From Amycolatopsis sp. WQ 127309 (GTDB lineage Bacteria > Actinomycetota > Actinomycetes > Mycobacteriales > Pseudonocardiaceae), in contig NZ_CP095481.1 of assembly GCF_023023025.1 (NCBI RefSeq), positions 2,976,001 through 3,040,000 of the forward strand: a stretch of DNA of 64,000 nucleotides. Direction: 5' to 3'. Positions 17,482-29,660 of the stretch are shown here, in pieces; the first letter of the stretch is position 1; each line of letters begins with the position of its first letter. The position numbers were made by a program, and so were the translations under genes. The notes under the pieces are model-generated. The model did not search any database. It was given only the letters and a program-made list of their open reading frames with translations, and was not told where the DNA came from.

Positions 17482-18526
17482 ACTCGCGCGCCGCCGCCAG
17501 GAACAGGTCGTTCTCCTCGGGCGTCCCGATCGTCACGCGCACGCCGTCACCCGCGAACGGCCGCACGATCAGCTTGCGGTCCAGCGCGTGCTCGGCGAAC
17601 GGCACCGCCTGCGCACCCAGCGGCAGCCAGACGAAGTTCGCCTGCGTCTCCGGCACCTGGTAGCCGGCCGCGATCAGTGCGTCCCGGACCCGGCCGCGCT
17701 CGGCGACGATGTCCTTGCACCGGTCCAGCAGCTCGTCCGCCGCGTCGAGGGACGCCAGCGCCGCCACCTGGGCCAGCATGTTCACCGAGAACGCCACGTA
17801 CACCTGGCGCAGCGCGTCCGCGATCGCCTCCGGCGCGACGGCGTAACCGACGCGGAGGCCGGCGAGGCCGTACGCCTTCGAGAACGTGCGGAGCACCATG
17901 ACGTTCGGCCGGTCACGGGTGTACTCGACGCCGTCCGGGACCTCGGGGTCGGTGACGAACTCCTTGTACGCCTCGTCGAGCACGATCAGCACGCGCTCGG
18001 GGACGGCGTCCATGAACCGCTCCAGCTCGGCGCGGCGGATGGCCGTCCCGGTCGGGTTGTTCGGGTTGCAGACGAAGACGACGCGCGTCCGGTCGGTGAT
18101 CGCCGCGCGCATCGCGTCGAGGTCGACCTCCTGGCCCTCGGTGATCGGCACCTTCACCGAGACGGCGTTCGCGACCTGCGTGACGATCGGGTACGCCTCG
18201 AACGAGCGCCAGGGGAAGATGACCTCGTCGCCGGGCGCGCAGAGGGCCTGGATCGTCTGCTGGCACAGCGAAACCGAGCCGCAGCCGATGGCGACGCGCT
18301 CGATCGGCACGCCCAGGTCGCGCGCCAGCCGCTCGCGCAGCAGCTGCGAGCCGGTGTCCGGGTAACGGTTGATACCGGCCGCGGCCTCGGCGATCGCCGC
18401 CGCGACGCTCGGCAGCGCGCCGCCGGGCACCTCGTTGCTCGCCAGCTTGATCGCGCCTTGGATCGTCCGGCCAGGGACGTATTTCGGCAACGATTCGAGA
18501 TCGGCACGCGGGGACACGGACGACAT
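17471..18526 (-). CDS. histidinol-phosphate/aromatic aminotransferase (HisC/Pat family)
   Basis: A 351-residue PLP-dependent fold-type I aminotransferase. Present are the substrate-binding N-terminus ([18 protein letters not shown]), NPNNPTG (154-160), the PLP-nitrogen Asp184 (VLDEAY) and the Schiff-base Lys217 ([10 protein letters not shown]). The YVPGR start is closest to the actinobacterial Pat aromatic aminotransferases, which transaminate phenylpyruvate or imidazole-acetol phosphate, rather than to operon-borne HisC. No other his gene is nearby. The ATG has an AGGAGCG site. Confidence 0.88.
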   Translation of the reverse strand: MSSVSPRADLESLPKYVPGRTIQGAIKLASNEVPGGALPSVAAAIAEAAAGINRYPDTGSQLLRERLARDLGVPIERVAIGCGSVSLCQQTIQALCAPGDEVIFPWRSFEAYPIVTQVANAVSVKVPITEGQEVDLDAMRAAITDRTRVVFVCNPNNPTGTAIRRAELERFMDAVPERVLIVLDEAYKEFVTDPEVPDGVEYTRDRPNVMVLRTFSKAYGLAGLRVGYAVAPEAIADALRQVYVAFSVNMLAQVAALASLDAADELLDRCKDIVAERGRVRDALIAAGYQVPETQANFVWLPLGAQAVPFAEHALDRKLIVRPFAGDGVRVTIGTPEENDLFLAAAREFSR

Positions 18527-18653
18527 CTTCGGCGCTCCTGGTAATCGGCGGGACGGCCCGTCCACCGTATCTTTCCCGGCCGCCGTCCCGCGACTCCCTT
18601 CTGGCGGGACCTCGGGGTTCCTTCTGTTCACCCCGAGGTGATTGAGTTGCGCA

Positions 18654-19283
18654 ATGACGTCGACCAGCACCGTGGACTACCAGCGCACCGACGGCCCCAG
18701 CCGCCGCCTCACCTTCGCGGAACCCGAAGGCGCGCTACGCGGCGGCCTGGTCGTGCTGCACGAAGCGGACGGCGTCACCGACGGCGTGAAACTGCTGCTG
18801 GCCAGCCTCGCCACGGAGGGCTGGCTGACCGTCACGCCCCACCTCGACGGCCAGCCCCTCACCCAGCAGGACCTGCTCGACGCGACGGACATCACACTCG
18901 CCTGGCTCGTCGAACGCGGCGTCCAGGGCGACCTCCTCGGCGTGATGGGCTTCGACCTCGGCGGCACGGCGGCGCTCGTCGTCGCCTCGCACCGGAAGCT
19001 GGGCGCCGCGGTCAGCGTCGGCGGCCAGCAGGCCGTGGAGCTGCCCGCGCTGGTCGAGATCGCCGGCAAGCTCACCAGCCCGTGGCTCGGCATGTACGGC
19101 GACTCCGGCGACGCGGCGGGCGGCGCGGAGGTCGAGCGCCTGCGTGACGCGGCCGCGTCGGCGAAGGTCGCCACCAACGTCGTCCACTACCCGGGCGCCA
19201 ACCACCGCTTCGACGCCGATCCCGGCGCCGCCGCGGAGGCCTGGCAGCGCACGCTCAACTGGTTCGACGCCCACCTGCGGTAG
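18654..19283 (+). CDS. dienelactone hydrolase-family protein lacking the usual nucleophile
   Basis: A 209-residue alpha/beta-hydrolase fold protein resembling dienelactone hydrolase: [10 protein letters not shown] with the family Glu, GDSGD with the acid, and ANHRFD with the catalytic His. The nucleophile elbow, normally G-x-C-x-G-G, reads GFDLGG, so Asp101 stands where Cys or Ser is expected. It is therefore probably not a classical hydrolase; it may be inactive, use a covalent aspartyl intermediate, or bind a ligand. It is divergent from the aminotransferase gene across 127 bases and is followed by a hairpin. Confidence 0.8.
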   Translation: MTSTSTVDYQRTDGPSRRLTFAEPEGALRGGLVVLHEADGVTDGVKLLLASLATEGWLTVTPHLDGQPLTQQDLLDATDITLAWLVERGVQGDLLGVMGFDLGGTAALVVASHRKLGAAVSVGGQQAVELPALVEIAGKLTSPWLGMYGDSGDAAGGAEVERLRDAAASAKVATNVVHYPGANHRFDADPGAAAEAWQRTLNWFDAHLR

Positions 19284-19287
19284 GTGT

Positions 19288-19316
19288 GGGCCGGCACCAC
19301 TCCTGGTGCCCGGCCC
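19288..19316 (+). terminator. hairpin after the dienelactone hydrolase-like gene
   Basis: GGGCCGGCACCA pairs with its complement (one extra C) around a 4-base loop, five bases after the stop. There is no U-run, so termination efficiency is uncertain. Confidence 0.55.
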
Positions 19317-19368
19317 GTGTCGGTTCCGACCACGGTGACTTCCTGATCAGAGGGATTAGGCTCGGGGC

Positions 19369-21348
19369 GTGACGCACACCGCCGACGCTCCCGAAGTCCT
19401 GTGGCGCCCCGAGCCGGGCCACGTTGCCGACACCCAGATCGAGGCGTTCCGCCGGTGGCTGGGCGCCGAACGCGGCGTCGAGGTGGACGACTACCAGTCG
19501 CTCTGGGAGTTCTCCATCGAGCGCGGACCGGACTTCTGGGCCGCGGTGGCGGACTTCCTCGGTGTCCGCTGGCACGACCAGCCGGGTGAGGTGCTTTCCG
19601 GCGGGATGCCGGACGCCGTCTGGTTCGCGGGTGGCACGCTGAACTACGCCGAGCACGCGCTCACCCCCGGCGTCGCCGGTGCCGCGAAGGGCGACGAAGA
19701 GACCGCGGTGATCTTCCACCGTGAAGACGGCTTCGCGGATCAGCTGACGTACGGCGACCTTCGCGCGCAGGTCGCCGCGGCGCGGGCGGCGTTCGCCGAA
19801 CTGGGTGTCGGCAAGGGCGACCGCGTCGTCGCGCTGGCGCCGAACTGCCCGCAGACGCTGGTCGCGTTCCTCGCCGCGGCGAGCATCGGCGCGATCTGGT
19901 CGTCGTGCTCGCCCGACTTCGGCGTCCGCGCCGTCGCGGACCGGTTCGTGCAGATCGAGCCGAAGCTGTTCTTCGCCGTCAACGCCTACGCGTACGGCGG
20001 CCGCCAGTTCGACATCCGCACCACGGTCGCCGAACTGCGGGAGAAGCTGCCTTCGCTGGCCGCGACCGTGCTCGTCGAGTACGTCGGCGACGGCCGGCTG
20101 GAAGGCACACACGACTGGGCCGAGCTGCTCGCGAAGCACGAGGGCGCGCCGCTGGTGTTCGAGCCGGTCGAGTTCGCGCACCCGCTGTGGGTGCTCTACT
20201 CCTCGGGCACCACCGGGCTGCCGAAGGGCATCGTCCACGGCCACGGCGGCATCACGCTGGAGCACCTCAAGGCCCTCGCCCTGCAGACCGACCTCGGCCC
20301 CGGCGACAGGTTCTTCTGGTTCAGCACCACCGGCTGGATGATGTGGAACTTCCTCGTCTCCGGCCTGCTCGTCGGCACGACGATCGTGCTCTACGACGGC
20401 AACCCCGGCTACCCGGACCTCAACGCGCTCTGGCACCTGGCCGAGCAGCACCGCGTCACGTACTTCGGCACGTCGGCGCCGTTCATCCAGAGCTGCCTGA
20501 AGGCCGGCGTCAAGCCCGCCGAGCGCTACGACCTCACGGCGTTGCGCGCCCTCGGCTCCACCGGCGCGCCGCTGAGCGTCGAGGGCTTCCGGTGGATCGT
20601 GAACGAGGTCGGCGGGCGGGTGCAGATCTGCTCGGTCTCCGGCGGGACCGACCTGTGCGCGGCGTTCGTCGCGTCGGCGCCCGACGTCCCGGTCTGGCTG
20701 GGGGAGCTGTCCTGCCCGGCGCTCGGGGCCGCGGTCAACGCCTTCGACGAGGCCGGCAACGCCGTCGTCGAGCAGGTCGGTGAGCTGGTCATCACCAAGC
20801 CGATGCCGTCGATGCCGGTGTTCTTCTGGAACGACCCGGACGGCTCGCGGCTGCGTGAGGCGTACTTCGAGATGTACCCGGGGCTGTGGCGCCACGGCGA
20901 CTGGATCCGGATCACCAACCGGGGCTCGGCGGTCATCTACGGCCGCAGCGACTCGACGCTCAACCGCGGCGGCGTCCGGATGGGCACGGCGGAGTTCTAC
21001 CGGGTCGTCGAGGGCTACGACGAGATCGCGGACTCGCTGGTCGTGGACACCTCGGCGGCCGGGAACGAGGACGGGCAGCTGCTCTGCTTCGTCGTGCTCG
21101 CCGGCGGCGTCGAGATCGACGACATCGAGCCCACGCTGCGGAAAGAGCTCCGTAGCGCCTTGTCACCGCGCCATGTACCCGATCGGTTCGTAGTGGTTTC
21201 CGAGATACCTCGTACCTTGAACGGTAAGAAGTGTGAGGTACCGGTCAAGAAGATCCTCGCCGGTGTGGCCCCGGACCGGGCGGTCAGCCGCGACGCGCTG
21301 GCCAACCCGGCGGCGCTGGCGCCGTTCGTGGAGCTCGCCGGGGGGTAG
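19369..21348 (+). CDS. aacS: acetoacetyl-CoA synthetase
   Basis: A 659-residue acyl-adenylate-forming enzyme with the acetoacetate-CoA ligase layout. It has the ACAS N-terminal part (YQSLWEFSIERGPDFWAAVA), the AMP-binding motif YSSGTTGLPKGI (277-288), GTSAPFIQSCLKAG and the catalytic Lys region TLNGKKCEVPVKKIL near the C-terminus. It activates free acetoacetate for re-entry into lipid or polyhydroxyalkanoate synthesis in the cytoplasm. The GTG start is used. The next gene begins within about 40 bases on the same strand, so read-through is likely. Confidence 0.93.
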   Translation: MTHTADAPEVLWRPEPGHVADTQIEAFRRWLGAERGVEVDDYQSLWEFSIERGPDFWAAVADFLGVRWHDQPGEVLSGGMPDAVWFAGGTLNYAEHALTPGVAGAAKGDEETAVIFHREDGFADQLTYGDLRAQVAAARAAFAELGVGKGDRVVALAPNCPQTLVAFLAAASIGAIWSSCSPDFGVRAVADRFVQIEPKLFFAVNAYAYGGRQFDIRTTVAELREKLPSLAATVLVEYVGDGRLEGTHDWAELLAKHEGAPLVFEPVEFAHPLWVLYSSGTTGLPKGIVHGHGGITLEHLKALALQTDLGPGDRFFWFSTTGWMMWNFLVSGLLVGTTIVLYDGNPGYPDLNALWHLAEQHRVTYFGTSAPFIQSCLKAGVKPAERYDLTALRALGSTGAPLSVEGFRWIVNEVGGRVQICSVSGGTDLCAAFVASAPDVPVWLGELSCPALGAAVNAFDEAGNAVVEQVGELVITKPMPSMPVFFWNDPDGSRLREAYFEMYPGLWRHGDWIRITNRGSAVIYGRSDSTLNRGGVRMGTAEFYRVVEGYDEIADSLVVDTSAAGNEDGQLLCFVVLAGGVEIDDIEPTLRKELRSALSPRHVPDRFVVVSEIPRTLNGKKCEVPVKKILAGVAPDRAVSRDALANPAALAPFVELAGG

Positions 21349-21359
21349 ATGGGGGAAGC

Positions 21360-21392
21360 ATGATCGTCCACAACGGGTTGTACAGGTGGTGA
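21360..21392 (+). CDS. putative 10-residue upstream ORF coupled to the LysX-like gene
   Basis: ATG with a strong GGGGGAAG site starts 11 bases after the aacS stop and encodes MIVHNGLYRW. Its TGA overlaps the GTG of the next gene. The next gene lacks its own clear ribosome binding site, so this mini-ORF may deliver ribosomes to it. No expression evidence is visible. Confidence 0.4.
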   Translation: MIVHNGLYRW

Positions 21393-23101
21393 CGGGGACT
21401 CGCGCGCAGACCACCTGGCGGGTGGCGGGGGCCACTTCCGTGGGGGTGATCACCTGGGTGACCCGGTTGGCCGGACTGATGACGCTCGTCGCGGTCCTGG
21501 TCCCGGCCGGGCGCCGGAACCTGCGCGGGCATCTGTCGGAGTGGCTGGAGCTGCCGCAGGAGGCGACGGTCGCCGCGGCGACCGTCGCGCTGGTCACGGG
21601 GGTCCTGCTGGTGCTGCTGGCCGCCGGGCTGCGGCGGCGCAAGCGGCGCGCGTGGCAGCTGGCGGTCGGTGCGACGGTGCTGCTCACGGTGTCGCACATC
21701 GGGCTCAAGCACGTCTTCGGCGCCGGCCTGGTGTCGGTGGTGCTGCTGGTCGGCCTGATCGCGACCAGGAAGTACTTCGTCGCGAAGCCGGACCCGGTGG
21801 TCGGGCGCTGGCGCGCGGTGCGGAGCTTCGTCGAGCTCGCGCTGGCCGGGTTCGTGCTCAACCTCATCCTGCTGTCGGTCGCTTCGCGCGCGGTCCTGGA
21901 GCCGATGAGCTTCCCGGACCGGCTGGCGGAGTCGGCGCTGGCGTTGGTCGGCGTCAGCGGGCCGGCGGTGTTCCACGGCATGTGGCTGGAGGACCTGACG
22001 GCGGCCGTCGGCCTGCTGTTCGGCATCGCGGCCATCCTGGTGTCGGCGTACTTCCTGCTGCGCTCGGCCGAGCCCGCGCCGCGGCTGACCGACGACGAGG
22101 TCGACCGCCTGCGCAAGCTGCTCGACGAGCACGGCGAGCGTGACTCGCTGGGCTACTTCGCGCTGCGCCGCGACAAGTTCGCGGTGTTCTCCCGCACGGG
22201 CAAGGCGGCGGTCACCTACCGCGTGATCGCCGGCGTCGCCCTCTGCTCGGCCGACCCGCTGGGCGACCACGAGGCGTGGCCGGGCGCGATCGAGGAGTAC
22301 CTGGAGGTCTGCCGGCGCAACGGCTGGGTGCCCGCGGCGATGGGCGTCTCGGAACTGGGCGCGACGGTCTGGGCCCGCTTCGGCCTGGAGGTCCTGGAGA
22401 TCGGCGACGAGGCGGTCGTCGACGTCGACGGCTTCACGCTGGACGGCCGCGTCATGCGCGGCGTCCGCCAGGCGGCGGCCCGCACGAAGCGCGCGGGTTA
22501 CAAGGTCCTGGTGCGGCGCACGGAAGACCTGCGCCCCGGCGAGCTGGCCGAGCTGGAGGTGCTGGCCGCCAACTGGCGCGGCACGGACACCGAGCGCGGT
22601 TTCTCGATGGCGCTGGGTCGCATGGGCGACAAGGGGTCGGTCCTGGTGACGGCCGAGCAGGGCGGCCGGGTGCGCGGCGTCCTCCAGTTCGTCCCGTGGG
22701 GACCGACGGGCCTGTCGCTGGACGTCATGCGCCGCGACCGCACGGCCGACAACGGCGTCAACGAGCTGATGATCTCGGAGCTGCTGCTGTCGGCGGCCCG
22801 CCACGGCGTCGGCCAGGTGTCACTGAACTTCGCGGCGTTCCGGGCGTTGATGGAGCAGGGCCAGCGCATCGGCGCCGGCCCGGTCGCCAAGACGGCGGCG
22901 AAGGTGCTGCACTTCTTCTCGCGCTGGATCCAGATCGAGACGCTCTACAAGTTCAACGCCAAGTTCCAGCCGCGCTGGGTCCCGCGCTATCTCGTGTACC
23001 CGGGCGTCCGCGAACTCCCGCGCGTCGGCATCGCGACGTTCGAGGCGGAAGGCCTCGGCGGACGATCTCCACGCCTGCTCAGGCTGTTGCGCCGGGCGTG
23101 A
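21389..23101 (+). CDS. DUF2156 / phosphatidylglycerol lysyltransferase-domain membrane protein (LysX/MprF-like)
   Basis: A 570-residue protein. Several N-terminal membrane segments (about residues 15-35, 65-85, 95-130, 150-175 and 195-225) precede a cytosolic DUF2156 domain made of two GNAT-like folds (about 250-555, from DSLGYFALRRDKFAVFSRTG to FQPRWVPRYLVYPG). The family moves an amino acid from aminoacyl-tRNA to phosphatidylglycerol, giving resistance to cationic peptides. Mycobacterial LysX has a fused lysyl-tRNA synthetase; it is absent here, so the donor tRNA must be charged elsewhere. The GTG start is uncertain; it overlaps the stop of the upstream mini-ORF. Confidence 0.85.
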   Translation: MTGTRAQTTWRVAGATSVGVITWVTRLAGLMTLVAVLVPAGRRNLRGHLSEWLELPQEATVAAATVALVTGVLLVLLAAGLRRRKRRAWQLAVGATVLLTVSHIGLKHVFGAGLVSVVLLVGLIATRKYFVAKPDPVVGRWRAVRSFVELALAGFVLNLILLSVASRAVLEPMSFPDRLAESALALVGVSGPAVFHGMWLEDLTAAVGLLFGIAAILVSAYFLLRSAEPAPRLTDDEVDRLRKLLDEHGERDSLGYFALRRDKFAVFSRTGKAAVTYRVIAGVALCSADPLGDHEAWPGAIEEYLEVCRRNGWVPAAMGVSELGATVWARFGLEVLEIGDEAVVDVDGFTLDGRVMRGVRQAAARTKRAGYKVLVRRTEDLRPGELAELEVLAANWRGTDTERGFSMALGRMGDKGSVLVTAEQGGRVRGVLQFVPWGPTGLSLDVMRRDRTADNGVNELMISELLLSAARHGVGQVSLNFAAFRALMEQGQRIGAGPVAKTAAKVLHFFSRWIQIETLYKFNAKFQPRWVPRYLVYPGVRELPRVGIATFEAEGLGGRSPRLLRLLRRA

Positions 23102-23166
23102 GGGGGGTGGTTACCGAGGGGGTTCGGGGGGTGTGTAACCTATCTGAGCAGTGGTCGTTGGGCCCA

Positions 23167-23256
23167 GGAGGCTTCGCCTAGTCTGGTCTATGGCGCCGCA
23201 CTGCTAATGCGGTTGGGGGTAACCCCCCCTCCCGGGTTCAAATCCCGGAGCCTCCG
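23167..23256 (+). tRNA. tRNA-Ser (GCT)
   Basis: A complete 90-base cloverleaf with a long variable arm. The acceptor stem GGAGGCT pairs with AGCCTCC. The anticodon loop CTGCTAA puts GCT at 23203-23205. The T-arm has GGTTCAAATC. The 3' CCA is not encoded. Confidence 0.97.
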
Positions 23257-23297
23257 CTGGTACTCGGTTCGCCGGGTGCTAGGTTACAACTGAACAC

Positions 23298-23371
23298 GCG
23301 CCCGTAGCTCAGCTGGATAGAGCATCTGACTACGGATCAGAAGGTCAGGGGTTCGAATCCCTTCGGGCGCA
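23298..23371 (+). tRNA. tRNA-Arg (ACG)
   Basis: A 74-base cloverleaf. The acceptor stem GCGCCCG pairs with CGGGCGC, followed by discriminator A. The anticodon loop CTACGGA puts ACG at 23332-23334. The T-arm has GGTTCGAATC. CCA is not encoded. It lies 41 bases after tRNA-Ser and is probably co-transcribed with it. Confidence 0.97.
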
Positions 23372-23391
23372 CGTCTGGTTGAGACAGCACT

Positions 23392-23420
23392 AGAGCCCCC
23401 TCGCAAGAGGGGGCTCTTTT
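23392..23420 (+). terminator. terminator of the tRNA pair
   Basis: A perfect 11-bp stem (AGAGCCCCCTC) with a GCAA loop is followed by TTTT, 20 bases after the tRNA-Arg gene. A canonical intrinsic terminator. Confidence 0.92.
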
Positions 23421-23582
23421 GTGTGTCCGTGCACCTCGATGGTTCACCCGCAGCGGACCGGGTTTCCTTCTTGTCCCGCGCCTGGGAAGTCGTGTCGCGA
23501 GGGCGTGTCCGGGTTCGGAATCGATCCTGAGCGGCATGGCCCGTGCGTGCGGATGTCGATGGCGCGAAAACTGCTTTGCGTA

Positions 23583-23598
23583 ACTGGACTGGACCACC
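23583..23598. promoter_or_regulatory. DasR-type (dre) operator candidate, distal chitinase box
   Basis: ACTGGACTGGACCACC matches 13 of 16 positions of the palindromic dre consensus recalled for Streptomyces DasR (ACTGGTCTAGACCACT). Such boxes give GlcNAc-dependent repression of chitin genes. Confidence 0.55.
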
Positions 23599-23671
23599 GA
23601 ACCGGCAACGCCGATCACAGGTTTAAGCCGTTCAGCCGCCCTTCGGCACTCTCCGTACTCGTGCTTCCCTA

Positions 23672-23687
23672 ATTGGTCTGGACCACG
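23672..23687. promoter_or_regulatory. DasR-type (dre) operator candidate, proximal chitinase box
   Basis: ATTGGTCTGGACCACG contains the near-palindrome TGGTCTGGACCA and matches 13 of 16 recalled dre positions. It lies 107 bases before the chitinase start and 89 bases from the distal box. Confidence 0.65.
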
Positions 23688-23793
23688 TACCGTCTTCGCA
23701 AACGGCACAAAAACACCAACTGGTCCCCGTCGGTGGTGTTCGTGAACGCCGTGCCCGGAACGTCGCACAAAGCACCTGCGTCAAGGGAGACGA

Positions 23794-25418
<1,625 letters not shown>

Positions 25419-25422
<4 letters not shown>

Positions 25423-26774
25423 GAAGCCGCTGGTTGTCCGCACTCGGGCTGGCGGCCGCGGCCGCCACGGTCGGTGCCGTGTTCGTGATCGCTCCGGCGA
25501 ACGCGGCGGGCGGCGTGTCCGCGACCTTCGCGAAGGGCTCCGACTGGGGCACCGGCTACGAGGGCAAGTACACGATCGCCAACGGCTCGGGCTCGACGCT
25601 GCCGACGTGGACGGTGGAGTTCGACCTGCCGGGCGGCGCGAAGATCGCGTCGCTGTGGGACGGCAGCTACACGGCGGCCGGCCAGCACGTCACGGTCAAG
25701 AACACGTGGAACGGCAACGTCGGCAACGGCGGTAGCGCGAGCTTCGGGTTCAACGTGACGTACTCGGGCGCGTACTCCGCTCCGGCGAACTGCAAGCTCA
25801 ACGGCGGCGCGTGCACGGCCGGGGGCACCACCCCGACGACCACGCCCACCACCCCGCCCACGACGACACCGCCGCCGACCACCACGCCCCCGAACCAGCC
25901 GGGTGGCCGCGGCGCGCCGTACCTCTACATGGGCTGGGGCAACCCGCCGAACCCGCAGACGGTGATGAACGCGACCGGCGTCAAGTGGTTCACCATGGCG
26001 TTCGTCAACGCCTCCGGTGGCTGCAACCCGGCGTGGGACAGCAGCCGTCCGCTGAGCGGCAGCGCGGACGCGACCGCGATCGCGCAGATCAAGGCGGCGG
26101 GTGGCCAGGTCGTGCCGTCGTTCGGCGGCTGGAGCGGCAACAAGCTCGGCCCGAACTGCTCGACGCCGGCCGCGCTGGCCGGCGCCTACCAGCAGGTCAT
26201 CAACGCGTACGGCCTCAAGGCGATCGACATCGACATCGAGAACTCCGACGAGTTCGAGAACGAGGCCGTGCAGGACCGCATCCTGAACGCGCTGAAGATC
26301 GTGAAGCAGAACAACCCCGGGATCCAGACGATCCTGACCTTCGGCACCTCGACGACCGGCCCGAACTACTACGGCAACCGGCTCATCGACCAGTCGAAGG
26401 CGCTGGGCGCCGGGGTCGACATCTACACGATCATGCCGTTCGACTTCGGCGGCGGCGCCAACATGTACGCCAGCACGACCGGCGCGGCGAACGGCTTGCG
26501 GGACAAGCTGAAGTCGACGTTCGGGTGGAACGACGCCACGGCGTACAACCACCTCGGCATCTCGGGCATGAACGGCCTGTCCGACCAGCAGGAGCTGACC
26601 GATCTCTCGACGTGGACCCAGATCACGAACTGGGCCAAGACGAACAAGATCGGCCGCCTGGCGTTCTGGTCGGTCAACCGCGACCGCGGTTGCCCCGGCG
26701 GCGGTGTGCAGGCGGCGTGCAGTGGCATCGCGCAGAACGACTGGGACTTCACCAGGGTGACGGCGGGCTTCTGA
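25419..26774 (+). CDS. secreted GH18-like chitinase with CBM2, second copy of tandem pair
   Basis: A 451-residue exported protein. Signal peptide 1-29, CBM2 31-132 nearly identical at DNA level to the CBM2 of the preceding gene, Thr/Pro linker 137-160, catalytic domain from about 165. The GH18 core motif reads KAIDIDIE (267-274): Asp270, Asp272 and Glu274 are kept, but the first Asp of DxxDxDxE is Lys. The catalytic domain is unlike that of its neighbour and may prefer different chitin ends. The TTG start overlaps the upstream stop (TTGA), there is no separate ribosome binding site, and the signal peptide begins at once, so translation must be coupled. Confidence 0.9.
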
Positions 26775-26789
26775 CGCTGTCCTGAGAAG

Positions 26790-26831
26790 AGGCCTCCTTG
26801 CCGGCTCCCCGGGCCGGCAAGGAGGCCTTTC
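26790..26831 (+). terminator. terminator of the chitinase operon
   Basis: A perfect 16-bp stem (AGGCCTCCTTGCCGGC) with a 7-base loop ends in TTTCTC, 15 bases after the second chitinase stop. It shares the CTCCTTGCCGGC module with other terminators in the window. Confidence 0.88.
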
Positions 26832-26845
26832 TCATACCGCGTCCC

Positions 26846-26870
26846 ATACCGGGCGGATCCTGTCCGGTAT
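26846..26870. promoter_or_regulatory. inverted repeat ATACCGG-N11-CCGGTAT upstream of the VOC gene
   Basis: Perfect 7-bp arms 19 bases before the start codon of the following VOC gene. It could be an operator or a 5' leader hairpin. No regulator is assigned. Confidence 0.4.
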
Positions 26871-26889
26871 CGGTTCTACCGTCGTCGGC

Positions 26890-28627
<1,738 letters not shown>

Positions 28628-28635
28628 TCACAATT

Positions 28636-28652
28636 CCGACTTTCTTGTTCGG
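28636..28652. promoter_or_regulatory. candidate LysR-type operator between dgdA and its divergent regulator
   Basis: CCGA and TCGG half-sites lie 9 bases apart in an AT-richer stretch of the 87-bp divergent spacer. This is the layout expected of a LysR T-N11-A-type box, but the match is weak. Confidence 0.35.
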
Positions 28653-28675
28653 TTTTACTGCACAACAATGAGTCG

Positions 28676-29587
28676 ATGTTGAACCCGTGGCGCCTGCGGC
28701 TGCTGAGCCGGCTCGACACCCTGGGCACGGGCCGCGCGGTCGCGCAGGACGCGAACCTGAGCGCGTCGAGCGTGTCGCAGCAGCTGGCCGTGCTCGAAGC
28801 GGAAACCCGCACCCAGCTGCTGGAACGCACCGGCCGCCGGGTCCGGCTGACACCCGCCGGGCTCATGCTGGCGCGGCGCGCACGGGCGATCCTCGACCAC
28901 ATGGACACGGTCGAGGCGGAGCTGCGCGGCCTCGGCGACGAGCCGGTCGGCCTGGTGCGGCTGGGCGCGTTCCAGAGCGCGATCCACACGATGGCGGTCC
29001 CGGCGGTGACTCGGCTCGCGGCGACGTACCCGCACCTGGACGTCGAGCTCCTGGAGCTGGAACCGCACGAGAGCATCCCCGCCCTGCGCGGCGGCGACGC
29101 GGACGTGATCATCACGACGACGGACTTCGTCGAGCTGCCCCTGGGCCCGGACCTGGACATCGTCCGCCTGGCCGCCGACCCGATCGTCCTGGTGACACCC
29201 CCGGGCGGCCCCCGCGGCCCGGTCTCGCTGTCGGCGTACGCGGACGAGCCGTGGGCGCTGGACGTCCCGCAGTCGTACATGGCGAACCTGACGCTGAGGC
29301 TGTGCCGCGAGTCGGGTTTCGAGCCGAAGGTGGTGTGCCGCTTCGCCAACTACCTGATGACGTTGCAGCACGTGGAGGCCGGCTTGTCGATCGCGTTGCT
29401 GCCGGGCCTGGCGGTGGACCGCCGCTACCGGGTGGCAACGCGAGAGCTGACGGCACCGGTGAACCGCACGATAGCGGCGGTGGTACGCCGCGGGTCGCCG
29501 TTAAGGGCGGCGGTGAACGTGGTGCTGGAAGCGTTGCGGCAGCAGCCGGACCTCCCGGCCCTGGCCGAATGGGCCGGGAGGTCGTAG
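28676..29587 (+). CDS. LysR-family regulator, probable DgdR counterpart
   Basis: A 303-residue regulator with an N-terminal winged helix (TGRAVAQDANLSASSVSQQL, then LLERTGRRVRLTPAG) and a C-terminal substrate-binding-protein-like domain (about 90-290). Divergent placement next to dgdA mirrors the known dgdR-dgdA pair, in which the LysR protein represses until dialkylglycines are present. Regulation of dgdA is therefore inferred from context. The ATG is the first plausible start; the ribosome binding site is weak. Confidence 0.87.
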   Translation: MLNPWRLRLLSRLDTLGTGRAVAQDANLSASSVSQQLAVLEAETRTQLLERTGRRVRLTPAGLMLARRARAILDHMDTVEAELRGLGDEPVGLVRLGAFQSAIHTMAVPAVTRLAATYPHLDVELLELEPHESIPALRGGDADVIITTTDFVELPLGPDLDIVRLAADPIVLVTPPGGPRGPVSLSAYADEPWALDVPQSYMANLTLRLCRESGFEPKVVCRFANYLMTLQHVEAGLSIALLPGLAVDRRYRVATRELTAPVNRTIAAVVRRGSPLRAAVNVVLEALRQQPDLPALAEWAGRS

Positions 29588-29660
29588 CGGCGGCTATTTC
29601 TCGGTGTCCGCGACCGGGCTCGTCCGGCGAGCGTCGCGTGGACTGAGGAGTAGTCCGGAA

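Larger units (their letters stand above)
23421..23793. other. chitinase upstream region
   Basis: A 373-bp stretch without a supported gene. It holds the two DasR-type boxes listed separately and the chitinase ribosome binding site (AAGGGAGACGA just before the ATG). I could not place -35/-10 elements with confidence. Confidence 0.6.

Noticed and set aside
23167..23260. DasR-like word GTCTGGTCTATGG near the chitinase region
   Set aside because: It is part of the D-arm of tRNA-Ser, not an operator.
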